A stretch of DNA of 64,000 bases from Candidatus Gastranaerophilales bacterium (GTDB taxonomy: Bacteria > Cyanobacteriota > Vampirovibrionia > Gastranaerophilales > Gastranaerophilaceae). Below the pieces are notes generated by a model that saw nothing but the letters and a program-made list of their open reading frames with translations, ran no database searches and was not told the origin of the DNA. Position 1 is the first letter of the stretch. The number at the start of each line of letters is the position of its first letter. Below are positions 17,657 to 26,655 of this stretch, piece after piece. A program made the position numbers and the translations under genes. The DNA lies in the NCBI GenBank assembly GCA_944325605.1, contig CALVAX010000003.1, positions 62,001 to 126,000 of the forward strand, read 5' to 3'.

Positions 17657-17878
17657 ATGAATATTACAGACTGGAATAACGACGAAATACTGCGGCTTGT
17701 TATGGCAAAAGGCCATGTTACTCAAAAAATTCTTCTTGAAATGCTTAAAAATAAATCAGGTGAAGAAATTCCGCAGAGTACTTTTTCGTGCAAGATTAAA
17801 CGCAACGGCCTGAAACTGGCGGAATTTCAGCAGATTTGCACTATTCTCGGCTATGAAATTATTCTCAAACGGAAATAA
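17657..17878 (+). CDS. small helix-turn-helix protein, putative transcription regulator
   Basis: A 73-residue protein with the layout of a minimal Cro/XRE-type DNA-binding domain: VTQKILLEML as the first HTH helix pair, IPQSTFSCKIKR as the recognition helix, and KLAEFQQICTILGYEI closing the domain, with a basic tail. It lacks any oligomerisation or ligand domain. It is divergent from the pilin-like gene at 16820-17545, and the 111-bp gap holds two TATTGA/TCAATA palindromes that are good candidates for its operators. No ribosome site is visible and the promoter suggests a leaderless mRNA. Assignment as a repressor is inference. Confidence 0.65.
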   Translation: MNITDWNNDEILRLVMAKGHVTQKILLEMLKNKSGEEIPQSTFSCKIKRNGLKLAEFQQICTILGYEIILKRK

Positions 17879-18004
17879 ATCCGCTCCGCCGCGGAAGGTT
17901 TTGTTAATATAACCCCTAAAATTGTTACAATTATTTGAAGTTTAATACTTTTATGTTATCATCAATGTAAGAATAGATGATTATACTTTAATAAGGGGAA
18001 TAAT

Positions 18005-18562
18005 ATGATTTCAGTAAACGACTTAAAAACAGGTTTGACATTAGAACTGGACAACGGCTTGTGGTCAGTTGTTGAATTTTTGCACGTTAAACCGGGAAAA
18101 GGAGCCGCTTTTGTAAGAACAAAATTGAAAAACGTTGAAACCGGACAGGTTATAGAAAAAACTTTCCGTGCCGGTGAAAAAGTCGGCAAAGCAACTCTTG
18201 ACAGACGTGAAATGCAGTATCTCTACAAAGAAGGCGCAGATTACGTTATGATGGATAATGAAACTTACGACCAGCTTCACCTGACAGAAGATCAAATCGG
18301 TGACGGTCTTAAATACTTAAAAGAAAATATGAACGTACAGGTTCTGATGCACGATTCAAGAATTATAGGTGTTGATATTCCGGCTCACGTAGAACTGGAA
18401 GTTGTTGACACTCCGCCGGCAGAAAAAGGCAACACGGCTCAGGGCGGAACAAAACCCGCTAAGCTTGAAACCGGTGCTGTTGTAAACGTTCCGTTCTTCG
18501 TTTCTAACGGCGACGTTATCAGAGTTGATACCAGAACAAACGAATATCTCGACAGAGTTTAA
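18005..18562 (+). CDS. efp: translation elongation factor P
   Basis: A 185-residue three-domain protein that rescues ribosomes stalled at polyproline stretches. The N-terminal KOW-like domain carries the loop KPGKGAAF with the tip lysine at residue 32, the residue that is modified in many bacteria. The middle OB domain follows, and the C-terminal OB domain ends with [17 protein letters not shown], the family hallmark. A short insertion ([16 protein letters not shown]) is normal. A strong AAGGGGAA site precedes the ATG. It leads a unit with accB and accC; efp-accB adjacency is common in cyanobacteria and other phyla. Confidence 0.95.
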   Translation: MISVNDLKTGLTLELDNGLWSVVEFLHVKPGKGAAFVRTKLKNVETGQVIEKTFRAGEKVGKATLDRREMQYLYKEGADYVMMDNETYDQLHLTEDQIGDGLKYLKENMNVQVLMHDSRIIGVDIPAHVELEVVDTPPAEKGNTAQGGTKPAKLETGAVVNVPFFVSNGDVIRVDTRTNEYLDRV

Positions 18563-18586
18563 AACCGGCTCTGGAGTCTTAAAATA

Positions 18587-18622
18587 AGTATGTCATTCTT
18601 AGCAAAGCGAAGAATTTCAAAA
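18587..18622. repeat. single TGTCATTCTTAG-type repeat fragment
   Basis: TATGTCATTCTTAGCAAAGCGAAGAATTTC resembles one arm of the dispersed TGTCATTCTGAG...GAAGAATC family. It lies between efp and accB. Confidence 0.5.
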
Positions 18623-18667
18623 TACTTTAAACTAAGGCTCGAATAATTTACCTGAAAGGAAAGAAAA

Positions 18668-19111
18668 ATGAAATTTGAAATAGATTATATTGAAAAACTT
18701 GCAAAAGTATTGTCTGACAATTCTCTGACAGAAATTTCGCTGGAAGACGGCGAACAGGCAATAACAATCCGCAAGGAATTAATCGGAGCACCGGTAATTA
18801 CAGCCGCTCCGGCACCGGCAGCCGCAGCCCCGCAGGCTGCAGCAGCTCCTGCTCCGGCTAAAGAAGAAGTTAAAAAAGGTAAACCTCTTACTTCTCCGAT
18901 GGTTGGAACTTTTTACACAGCTCCGTCGCCTGATGCAAAACCGTTTATCGAAGTCGGACAGACTGTTAAACAGGGCGATGTTGTTTGTATCGTTGAAGCA
19001 ATGAAACTTATGAACGAAATCGAATCCGAATTTTCAGGCACAGTTACGGAAATTTGTGTTAAAAACGGCCAGCCCGTTGAATTCGGTCAGGTTTTGATGT
19101 ATATAGAATAG
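18668..19111 (+). CDS. accB: biotin carboxyl carrier protein of acetyl-CoA carboxylase
   Basis: A 147-residue carrier protein that shuttles carboxybiotin between biotin carboxylase and carboxyltransferase in the first step of fatty acid synthesis. A short N-terminal domain is followed by an Ala/Pro-rich linker (about residues 41-66) and the C-terminal biotinyl domain with TSPMVGTFY and VEAMKLMNE; the biotinylated lysine is residue 113. Length and layout match AccB. The start has an AAGGAAAG site. The biotin carboxylase gene follows after a hairpin terminator. Confidence 0.95.
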   Translation: MKFEIDYIEKLAKVLSDNSLTEISLEDGEQAITIRKELIGAPVITAAPAPAAAAPQAAAAPAPAKEEVKKGKPLTSPMVGTFYTAPSPDAKPFIEVGQTVKQGDVVCIVEAMKLMNEIESEFSGTVTEICVKNGQPVEFGQVLMYIE

Positions 19112-19121
19112 CTAATATTAA

Positions 19122-19158
19122 AAAAGGTGAAAAGTTTGAATAAAGCTTTTCACCTTTT
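19122..19158 (+). terminator. intrinsic terminator/attenuator between accB and accC
   Basis: A 13-bp perfect stem: AAAAGGTGAAAAG (19122-19134) with CTTTTCACCTTTT (19146-19158), loop 11 nt, ending in a T-run. Only 40 bp separate it from accC, so it may act as a partial terminator adjusting accC output. Confidence 0.7.
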
Positions 19159-19198
19159 AATTATGTTTGCCTTCAAATTGGCATAAAAGGGATTAGAT

Positions 19199-20563
19199 AT
19201 GTTTAAAAAAGTACTAATAGCAAACCGCGGTGAGATTGCGGTAAGAATTATCAGAGCATGCAGAGAAATCGGTATTCCGACAGTTGCAATTTATTCGCAG
19301 GCTGACGCAAACTCGCTTCACGTAAGACTTGCAACCGAGGCATACTGCATCGGCCCTGCAGAAAGTTCAAAAAGTTATCTGAGCATTCCGGCAATTATTT
19401 CGGCAGCACTCGTCGCAGGCGCGGATGCAATTCACCCCGGATACGGGTTTATGTCTGAGCGTGCGGATTTCGCTGAAATTTGCGAAAAGCACGGAATAAA
19501 ATTTATCGGGCCGACTGCTGAAGCTATGCGCAAAATGGGCGACAAAGCAACAGCGCGTAAAACAATGATTGAAAACAACGTGCCCGTTACTCCCGGAACC
19601 GGAATTTTGAAAACTCCTCAGGAAGTTAAAGAATTTGCCAAAAAAGCAGGCTATCCGATAATCCTGAAAGCCACGGCAGGCGGCGGTGGAAAAGGTATGA
19701 GAATTGTCCGCTCGGATGATGAAGTCGAAACCAATATGAATCTTTGCCAGTCTGAAGCGCAGAATTTCTTTGGAAATCCGGATGTTTATGCTGAAAAATA
19801 CCTTGAAAATCCGCGTCACATTGAAGTTCAAATTCTAGGCGACCAGTATGGCAACGTAGTTCACCTCGGTGAACGTGATTGTTCAATACAGCGCCGTCAC
19901 CAGAAATTGCTTGAAGAAGCGCCTTCACCTGCGATTGACGAAGCAACCAGAAAAGAAATGGGTGCAGCGGCAGTCAGAGCCGCTAAGGCTATCAATTACG
20001 AAGGTGCCGGTACCTGCGAATTCCTTCTTGACCACGACGGAAAATGGTATTTTATGGAAATGAATACACGTATTCAGGTTGAACACTGTGTAACCGAGAT
20101 GATTTCCAATGTTGATCTGGTGAGAGAACAAATTATGGTTGCATCCGGCGAACCTCTTGACTTTACACAGGAGGACATAGTTTTAAGAGGTCATGCTATT
20201 GAATGCCGTATAAATGCCGAAAATCCGGCAAAAGACTTTATGCCGAACCCCGGACAGATTACGGGTTATGTGACCCCGGGCGGTTTTGGGGTCAGAGTGG
20301 ATTCGCATGTTTATCAGGATTACAAAATCCCGCCTTATTATGACAGTATGATAGGAAAGCTTATCTGCTGGGGCAGAACCCGTAACGAAGCCCGCCGCAG
20401 AATGTACAGAGCCTTAAAAGAATATGTCATTACAGGTATTGAAACCACAATCCCTTTCCATCAGGAAATAATCGAAGATCCTGTGTTTATGAGCGGAAAC
20501 TTCAACACTGGTTTTATTGAAGATTTCTACAAAAGAACGGGCAAAAATAAAAAAGAAAAATAA
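19199..20563 (+). CDS. accC: acetyl-CoA carboxylase, biotin carboxylase subunit
   Basis: A 454-residue ATP-grasp enzyme that carboxylates biotin on AccB using bicarbonate and ATP. N-terminal domain [32 protein letters not shown]-grasp glycine loop [12 protein letters not shown] near residue 160; [19 protein letters not shown] near 230; [11 protein letters not shown] near 288; and C-terminal [13 protein letters not shown]. All catalytic blocks of BC are intact and length is normal (about 450 aa). An AAAGGG site precedes the ATG. The carboxyltransferase genes accA/accD are not in this window. Confidence 0.96.
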   Translation: MFKKVLIANRGEIAVRIIRACREIGIPTVAIYSQADANSLHVRLATEAYCIGPAESSKSYLSIPAIISAALVAGADAIHPGYGFMSERADFAEICEKHGIKFIGPTAEAMRKMGDKATARKTMIENNVPVTPGTGILKTPQEVKEFAKKAGYPIILKATAGGGGKGMRIVRSDDEVETNMNLCQSEAQNFFGNPDVYAEKYLENPRHIEVQILGDQYGNVVHLGERDCSIQRRHQKLLEEAPSPAIDEATRKEMGAAAVRAAKAINYEGAGTCEFLLDHDGKWYFMEMNTRIQVEHCVTEMISNVDLVREQIMVASGEPLDFTQEDIVLRGHAIECRINAENPAKDFMPNPGQITGYVTPGGFGVRVDSHVYQDYKIPPYYDSMIGKLICWGRTRNEARRRMYRALKEYVITGIETTIPFHQEIIEDPVFMSGNFNTGFIEDFYKRTGKNKKEK

Positions 20564-20567
20564 ATGT

Positions 20568-20740
20568 GTCATTGTCATTGCGAGCGAATGCGAAGCAATC
20601 CAGCCGTTTAAATAAACATGTCATCCAGAGGAAAGGCACAAATGCACACTTAAAAATTGAAACAATTTCTTGTCATCCTGAGGGCAAAGCCCGAAGGATA
20701 CTCAGAAAAGCTACTTGGATTCTTTATTTCGCTCAGAATG
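20568..20740. repeat. dispersed repeats downstream of accC
   Basis: The 353-bp gap 20564-20916 holds no gene. It contains TCATTGCGAGCGAATGCGAA (20576-20595), a member of the widespread GTCATTGCGAGCGAAGCGAAGC type. A diverged TGTCATCCAGAGG copy follows at 20618. A full unit runs from TGTCATCCTGAGGGC at 20671 to CGCTCAGAATGATC at 20728-20741. A terminator follows at 20787-20822. Confidence 0.65.
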
Positions 20741-20786
20741 ATCTAAAAAACAACCACCTGTTGTAACAGGGTTAGCAATCATTATA

Positions 20787-20822
20787 AAAAGGCGCCGGCT
20801 CGTTGAGCCGGCGCCTTTTTAA
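20787..20822. terminator. bidirectional intrinsic terminator between accC and tgt
   Basis: GGCGCCGGCTC (20791-20801) pairs perfectly with GAGCCGGCGCC (20805-20815) over an 11-bp GC stem with a GTT loop, flanked by AAAAA and TTTTT. It sits between convergent genes and should work on both strands. Confidence 0.88.
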
Positions 20823-20916
20823 TATTTCAAATTTTAATTAATGTAAATCTTAAACAACATAAACGAAACCTGCTGTATTATTAGCAGTAACAAAAAAAAA
20901 TTATTTTTCCATTAAA

Positions 20917-22032
20917 CTAAACAAGCAGGGGATAATGTTCGTTGTAAAAGTCGCCGAACCTGTCATTTAAAATAGCCTCGCGGCATTTTTGCGAAAATTC
21001 AACAAGGAATTGGATATTATGAATTGAAAGCAAGGTTGCGGCAGTGCTTTCACCGCATCTCCAAAGATGCCGGATGTAAGCTTTTGAATGATTACGGCAG
21101 GTGTAGCAGTTGCAGCCTTCTACAAGCGGAGATTTGTCGTCTTCGTAGGCTTTGACTTTAATATTTCTTTTGCCTTCCCACGTGAAGAATGAACCGTGGC
21201 GGGCGTTTCGGGTTGGCAGAACACAGTCAAACATATCCACACCGCGCTTAATCCCGTCTAACAAATCTTCAGGCGTTCCGACTCCCATCAGATAACGGGG
21301 TTTGTTGTCCGGTAAAAGCGGGGCTGTAAATTCTACAAAATGATTCATTATATCTTTTGTTTCACCGACGCTCAAGCCGCCGATTGCGTATCCGACTGCG
21401 TCAAATGAGGAAATTACCGAGGCGCTTTCTTTTCTCAAATCATCAAAAAATGCGCCCTGAACAATCGGAAACAATGCCTGACGCGGGTTTGTTTTTGCTT
21501 TAAAGCATCTTTCAAGCCATCTGTGAGTGCGCTCCATTGCTTTTTTCGCATCATCATATTCACACGGAAAAGGCGCACATTCGTCAAACGCCATCATAAT
21601 ATCCGCACCTATGTCCTGCTGAATTTCCATTGACACTTCAGGAGAGATAAAATGTTTTTTGCCGTCCTTCGGGTCGCGGAATTCAACCCCGTCCTCCGTA
21701 ATTTTTCTTAAATGCGCCAGCGAGAATACCTGAAATCCGCCCGAATCCGTCAGAACAGGTTTGTGCCAGTTCATCCAGCCGTGAATTCCGCCAAAATCTC
21801 TTATCCTTTTTGTTCCGGCTCTCAAATACAGGTGATAAGAATTTGCAAGAATAATCTGCGCACCTGTATCTGCCACCTGATCGCAGGTAAGGGTTTTTAC
21901 GGCAGAATTTGTGCCGACCGGCATGAATATCGGAGTCTTTATAACCCCGTGCGGTGTCGTGAATACACCTGCTCTTGCTCCGGTCTGGGCGCATGTATGA
22001 ACTATTTCATATTTAAAAAAATCGCTTTGCAT
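20917..22032 (-). CDS. tgt: tRNA-guanine transglycosylase (queuine tRNA-ribosyltransferase)
   Basis: A 371-residue TIM-barrel enzyme that exchanges guanine-34 of GUN-anticodon tRNAs for the queuosine precursor preQ1. Catalytic Asp in DSGGFQVFSL near residue 92; GGLSVGE near 215; nucleophile Asp in DCVLPTRNARHG near 268. The zinc site is CNCYTCRNHSKAYIRHL near 305-321, with the late histidine in LLSIHN. Length and motif order match bacterial Tgt. No queuosine synthesis genes are nearby. Confidence 0.96.
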   Translation of the reverse strand: MQSDFFKYEIVHTCAQTGARAGVFTTPHGVIKTPIFMPVGTNSAVKTLTCDQVADTGAQIILANSYHLYLRAGTKRIRDFGGIHGWMNWHKPVLTDSGGFQVFSLAHLRKITEDGVEFRDPKDGKKHFISPEVSMEIQQDIGADIMMAFDECAPFPCEYDDAKKAMERTHRWLERCFKAKTNPRQALFPIVQGAFFDDLRKESASVISSFDAVGYAIGGLSVGETKDIMNHFVEFTAPLLPDNKPRYLMGVGTPEDLLDGIKRGVDMFDCVLPTRNARHGSFFTWEGKRNIKVKAYEDDKSPLVEGCNCYTCRNHSKAYIRHLWRCGESTAATLLSIHNIQFLVEFSQKCREAILNDRFGDFYNEHYPLLV

Positions 22033-22140
22033 ATCTGTATCTTTTTATTTTGGTTTGTCCTTAAAAATCTGAGGATTTGGCTTAAAATGAAATTCCGCCT
22101 GTCTCCTCAGAATAAAAACGGACAATTTTCTCAAATTTGA

Positions 22141-22611
22141 TTATTCATCAACATCTTCAGTCACAAGTTCCATCATATTTTTGTAATTCGGACAGAGTTC
22201 TTCGGGCTTAAAGTAAATAGCAATTTCTCTTTCAGCACTTTCAACACTGTCTGAACCGTGAACTGTATTGTAAGCTTTCAACTGTGCATAGTCTGCTCTG
22301 ATAGAACCAACATCAGCCTCGCAAGGGTCAGTCGCTCCGAGTACGTGGCGGATGCCTTGCACGGCAAGATATCCTTGAAATACCATTGCTACAATCGGAC
22401 CGCTTGTAATATATTTTACAAGGTTAGGATAAAACGGTTTTCCGACGTGTTCAGCATAATGTTTAGCAGCGATTTCTTCGGTTACCTGAAGCATCTTCAT
22501 ACCGATAAGTTTGTAGCCTTTTTTCTCAAAACGGCTGATAATATCCCCGACTAAACCTCTCTTAACTCCGTCCGGCTTAATTGCCACAAATGTTCTTTCT
22601 TCTGTATGCAT
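22141..22611 (-). CDS. ndk: nucleoside diphosphate kinase
   Basis: A 156-residue enzyme that equilibrates nucleoside di- and triphosphates through a phosphohistidine. TFVAIKPDGVKRGLVGDI opens the fold, the active-site histidine lies in NTVHGSDSVESAEREI near residue 119, and the C-terminus ends acidic. The ATG at 22611 is chosen because GGAGGAAAT lies directly before it; the open frame continues 23 codons upstream into the 3' end of the MATE gene region, but that extension is not family-like. It is about 15 residues longer at the C-terminus than the common 140-150 aa form. Confidence 0.94.
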   Translation of the reverse strand: MHTEERTFVAIKPDGVKRGLVGDIISRFEKKGYKLIGMKMLQVTEEIAAKHYAEHVGKPFYPNLVKYITSGPIVAMVFQGYLAVQGIRHVLGATDPCEADVGSIRADYAQLKAYNTVHGSDSVESAEREIAIYFKPEELCPNYKNMMELVTEDVDE

Positions 22612-22648
22612 ATTTCCTCCATTCATGTAGATTATATCATAAAAACGT

Positions 22649-24001
22649 TTATTTTGAGCCTGATTCGGGATTTTGTGCAATTGCCGGAACCGTGCTTTTA
22701 AGGTTTTTAAGCTCTTTCCCGAGTACAGAAAGCATAATTATACACAATGTAATCGCCGCAATTACAAGCCCGTACCAGAACCCTTTTAAATTCATGTTCA
22801 TTTTGAATGCCAGATAACAGCCGAGCGGTAAAAATAAAAGCCAGTATGCAGTAAAATTTGAAATCAAAACAATTGTCGTTTGTTTCATGCCCTTAAATAT
22901 TCCGGCAAGCGCAACCTGTAACCCGTCAAATACCTGAAATATTGATAATATATATAATATCGGAACAGAAATTTTGAACAAATTTTGATCCGCAGTAAAC
23001 AATCCGACAAGGAAGTTCGGGAATGTCGAAAATACGACTGAGCTGCACATCATAAACCCCACTGACATAACAAGTCCGACAAATGCATACCTTTTAAGTT
23101 CATAAACATTTCCCGCCCCGTTTGCAAACCCGACTTTAACTGCAATTGCGTTTGAGATAGCCAGCGGAACCATAAATGATATGGTCGTCAGCGTGCATAT
23201 CAAATTCTGTGCTGCCGCATAGACTCCTGAAATTCTGCCCATTATAATTGCAACACTGTTAAATGCTATAAATTCTACAATTATTGCCAGCGAAATCGGA
23301 AGTCCTATTTTCATCAGATTTTTGTAATAGTCAAAATCTTTATAATCATGGAATTTCATTATTTTAAAACAATAAAACAGGAGGAATAATCCCATAAAAT
23401 ATCTGACGATAAAGCTTGCCCACGCAAGCCCGACTGCACCCATTGATTGTATCGGCCCAAGCCCGAATACAAGGGTTATATTCAATGCAATATTCAAAAA
23501 TACTGAAAATACTGTCACTAAATTCGGGACAAGAACAATCTCAAACGCCTGCAAAAACTCTTTCAAAGCTGCATGCAAATACCCGCCGAATGTCGCAAAC
23601 GCAGTTATCAGCATATATTCCTTAATCATCGGCACCAGCTTTGCTTCAAAATGCAAAAAATCAATCAACGGAATTGCCGCAAGCACCGCAAACATTATAA
23701 TTACCCCGAGAAGCATTGAAAATCTGATTGTCGGATAAAAATATTTTTTAGCGGATTTTCTCTCCCCTCTATAGTTTGACAAAAGAGGAGAAACGCTTGC
23801 AATAAGTCCTATGCCGAAAGTTTGGATACAGTTTGTAATTGCTGTAGCGATACTGATTGCAGCAAGTGTATCCGTCGAATGTCGTCCTGCAATCAAAACA
23901 TCTCCGGCACCTATCAGTATAAAACCGAGGTTTCCCATGATTATCGGCAGGGCAATGTTTAAAAGTTCTCTGGCATAGTGCCTGAATTTCATTCTACTCA
24001 T
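22649..24001 (-). CDS. MATE family efflux transporter
   Basis: A 450-residue protein with about twelve hydrophobic segments. Family features include the N-terminal ALPIIMGNLGFILIGAGDVLIAG and the early second-half segment IGLPISLAIIVEFIAFNSVAIIMGR, showing the internal two-fold repeat of MATE transporters. These export cationic compounds or metabolites using a sodium or proton gradient. The substrate is unknown. It lies between mutS (39 bp upstream) and ndk (37 bp downstream) on the same strand. ATGs at 24001 and 23992 are both possible, with weak ribosome sites. Confidence 0.87.
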   Translation of the reverse strand: MSRMKFRHYARELLNIALPIIMGNLGFILIGAGDVLIAGRHSTDTLAAISIATAITNCIQTFGIGLIASVSPLLSNYRGERKSAKKYFYPTIRFSMLLGVIIMFAVLAAIPLIDFLHFEAKLVPMIKEYMLITAFATFGGYLHAALKEFLQAFEIVLVPNLVTVFSVFLNIALNITLVFGLGPIQSMGAVGLAWASFIVRYFMGLFLLFYCFKIMKFHDYKDFDYYKNLMKIGLPISLAIIVEFIAFNSVAIIMGRISGVYAAAQNLICTLTTISFMVPLAISNAIAVKVGFANGAGNVYELKRYAFVGLVMSVGFMMCSSVVFSTFPNFLVGLFTADQNLFKISVPILYILSIFQVFDGLQVALAGIFKGMKQTTIVLISNFTAYWLLFLPLGCYLAFKMNMNLKGFWYGLVIAAITLCIIMLSVLGKELKNLKSTVPAIAQNPESGSK

Positions 24002-24040
24002 TATGTTTCAATTATACTTCAAAAATATTTTTTGAAAATA

Positions 24041-26617
24041 TTAATTAAACAAATTCAACTGTGGAACAACAAGGTCTTTGTTATCAGTTTTTTTGCGTGT
24101 CGAAAGGTTATTCGAAAAATCTTTCTGCATTTTATTCATCAAATCCTGAGAGCGTTTAATGACTGATGCCGGTAGTCCTGCCATCTTAGCAACCTGAATA
24201 CCGTAACTTTTGCTTGCGCCGCCCTGAACAATCTTACGCAAAAATTCAATTTCTCCGTCAGCTTCCGCAACTGTAATTCTGTAATTTTTAATTTGCGGGT
24301 AAGTGTTTGTCATGACGTTTAATTCGTGATAATGGGTTGCAAAAATGCATCTTGCTTTAATTTTTGTAGCTATGAATTCAGCGACAGACCATGCTATTGC
24401 AACACCGTCATAAGTGCTTGTGCCACGGCCGATTTCATCAAGAAGTATGAAACTCTTGTCGGTTGCAGAATTCAGGATATACGCTGTTTCAATCATTTCG
24501 ACCATAAACGTAGACTGGCCGAGGGTTAAATCGTCAGAAGCACCGACTCTTGTAAAAATTTTATCAATCACGCCGAGTTTCAGATAATCCGCAGGCACCC
24601 ATGAACCAATCTGGGCTAAAAGTGCAATAAGAGCATTCTGCCTCATATAAGTAGATTTACCTGCCATATTAGGCCCTGTCAAAATCATGAACTGGGTTTT
24701 GTCATAAGAATTGCTTTGGAGTTCAAGGTCGTTTGCAACATACTCACCGAGCGGAAGAATTTTTTCTAATACCGGATGTCTGCCGTTTTTAACTATAAAG
24801 TCGCCGGAGTCATCAATCTCAGGTTTGCAGTAATTGTTTTCTACAGCCGTCTGCGCTAAAGATGTCAACACATCAGCTTCCGCTATACAATTTGCAATTT
24901 CCCGAATTCTTGTGACAAACTCTTTTGAGTACTCTCTAAAGTCCGTAAACATTTTATATTCAAGTTCAGTCGCCTTGAATCTTGCAGACAGAACATCATC
25001 TTCATGTTTTTTTAGTTCTTCTGTAATAAATCTCTCGGCACCTGTTAGAGTTTGTTTGCGGATGTACGTTTTCGGAACTAAATTTCGGTTGGCATTCGTA
25101 ACTTCAATAAAATATCCGAAAACTTTGTTGTATCCAACTTTTAAGTTTTTAATTCCGGTTGCTTCTTTTTCCCGTTCCTCAAAGTCAAGAAGCCACTGTT
25201 CTCCGTTTGTCAGAAGATCCCTGTAATAGTCAAGTTCTCCGGAAACTCCGTCATTTATAATGCCGCCTTCCTTTATTATCATAGGAGCGTCTTCTTTTAT
25301 TGTTCTTTCAATCAAGGAAGAAAATTCTTTTATATCTTCCTGATATTGAATAATATTTTTGAACGGGTTATTTTCAAGCGGCTCTGCTGCTGCAATCAGA
25401 TCCGGAAGCATATTTAGAGAAGCTTTTAAGCTTAAAAAGTCTTTCGGATTTGCAGAGTTGTTGCTTAATCTGGTCGCAAGTCTTTGAATATCATAGATTT
25501 TCTCAAGAGTTTCAATAAGTTCAACTCTGACAGCGGATTTTTCAACCATTTCACTTACAGCATTCTGTCTTTTTAAAATATCCGGAACTCTTTTTAGCGG
25601 CTGACAAATCCAGTTTCTTAAAAGCCTTGCACCCATATTTGTTTTTGTCTGATCTATTGCCCACAAGAGCGAGCCGTATTTGTTTTTTTCGCGTAAAGTT
25701 TCAACAAGTTCAAGGTTCTTTCTTGTGCTTGAATCAAGAATCATAAATTCAGAAAGTTCGTACGCTTCAATTCGCTCAATTTTCGGGACACTATCTTTCA
25801 TGTTTTCCCAGACATAGGCAATTAAAGCTCCTGCTGCTCTAAAACCTGTTTTATACTTATCATACCCGAATGCTGTAAGAGCTGCCGGTGTAAATATAGC
25901 TTTCAAATTGTTATCTGTCATTGAAAAGTCAAAAACATTCGGCGGAATTTTTGTACAATTATAAGTTTTTACAATCCCTTCCGGCAAATCAACTTTTTCA
26001 TCAGGAACAATCTGGAAAGGCTTAATTTCGCCTCTTATAGATGGCGCCACAATTTCAGAAGGCGAAATCCTTGCAAGCTCTGACATTAAAAGTTCCAGAG
26101 GAGCCTGTGTAACTTTGAATTCGCCTGTTGAAATATCTGCGTATGCAAATCCGTACAAATCAGACTTATCCTCTTTGAACATTGCAGCTATATAATTGTT
26201 TTTATTCTGATTTAAAAAATCGCTTTCGGTCAGCGTTCCGGAAGTTATAACTCGGGTCACACCTCTTTTGACAAGACCTTTTGCATATTTTGGATCTTCA
26301 AGCTGGTCACACAGGGCGACTCTGATATTTTTTTGTACCAGCTTTTCCAGATAGTTGTTTACAGCCTTATAAGGAATACCTGCAAGCGGAACTCTTCCGT
26401 AAACAGGGCCTGCATCTCTGCCAGTAAGAGTTAATTCAAGCTCTTTTGACATTAAAACAGCATCCTCAAAAAAGGTTTCGTAAAAATCGCCTAAACGGTA
26501 CAAAAGTACGGCACCCGGATTTTGCCGTTTCATCTGCATGTACTGCTGCATAACAGGTGTAAGATCTTCTATCTTTACATCCCATGAATTTATTTGATTG
26601 ATTTCTGATTTTGACAT
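24041..26617 (-). CDS. mutS: DNA mismatch repair ATPase MutS
   Basis: An 858-residue mismatch recognition protein. Mismatch-wedge motif GDFYETF near residue 40; connector, lever and clamp domains in the middle; Walker A TGPNMAGKST near 645; Walker B DEIGRGTSTYDG near 727; a FATHYHEL signature near 760. The C-terminal part is short, as in MutS1 lacking an extended tetramerisation tail. I chose the ATG at 26617 (MSKSEINQ...): upstream residues are not family-like. An extended -10 box (TGCTATAAT) lies so close that the mRNA leader would be only about 6 nt. No mutL is present in the window. Confidence 0.95.
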   Translation of the reverse strand: MSKSEINQINSWDVKIEDLTPVMQQYMQMKRQNPGAVLLYRLGDFYETFFEDAVLMSKELELTLTGRDAGPVYGRVPLAGIPYKAVNNYLEKLVQKNIRVALCDQLEDPKYAKGLVKRGVTRVITSGTLTESDFLNQNKNNYIAAMFKEDKSDLYGFAYADISTGEFKVTQAPLELLMSELARISPSEIVAPSIRGEIKPFQIVPDEKVDLPEGIVKTYNCTKIPPNVFDFSMTDNNLKAIFTPAALTAFGYDKYKTGFRAAGALIAYVWENMKDSVPKIERIEAYELSEFMILDSSTRKNLELVETLREKNKYGSLLWAIDQTKTNMGARLLRNWICQPLKRVPDILKRQNAVSEMVEKSAVRVELIETLEKIYDIQRLATRLSNNSANPKDFLSLKASLNMLPDLIAAAEPLENNPFKNIIQYQEDIKEFSSLIERTIKEDAPMIIKEGGIINDGVSGELDYYRDLLTNGEQWLLDFEEREKEATGIKNLKVGYNKVFGYFIEVTNANRNLVPKTYIRKQTLTGAERFITEELKKHEDDVLSARFKATELEYKMFTDFREYSKEFVTRIREIANCIAEADVLTSLAQTAVENNYCKPEIDDSGDFIVKNGRHPVLEKILPLGEYVANDLELQSNSYDKTQFMILTGPNMAGKSTYMRQNALIALLAQIGSWVPADYLKLGVIDKIFTRVGASDDLTLGQSTFMVEMIETAYILNSATDKSFILLDEIGRGTSTYDGVAIAWSVAEFIATKIKARCIFATHYHELNVMTNTYPQIKNYRITVAEADGEIEFLRKIVQGGASKSYGIQVAKMAGLPASVIKRSQDLMNKMQKDFSNNLSTRKKTDNKDLVVPQLNLFN

Positions 26618-26629
26618 AGCTATAATTAG

Positions 26630-26638
26630 ATTATAGCA
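26630..26638 (-). promoter_or_regulatory. extended -10 promoter element of mutS
   Basis: The minus strand reads TGCTATAAT (26638-26630), a perfect TGnTATAAT extended -10. Initiation about 7 nt downstream would be near 26623, six bases before the mutS ATG. No clear -35 box is seen. Confidence 0.45.
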
Positions 26639-26655
26639 TGAAATAGGAAAAAGAT

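Noticed and set aside
17546-17725. 60-codon N-terminal extension of the pilin-like gene
   Set aside because: It would cover the HTH gene start and the promoter region; the internal ATG at 17545 has AAGGAAC and gives a standard prepilin leader.
20566-20766. 66-codon open frame after accC
   Set aside because: It is made entirely of the dispersed repeats (translated GTCATTGCGAGC and TGTCATCCTGAG units) and has no ribosome site.
22612-22680. N-terminal extension of ndk
   Set aside because: The extension is not family-like and overlaps the MATE gene; GGAGGAAAT stands directly before the ATG at 22611.
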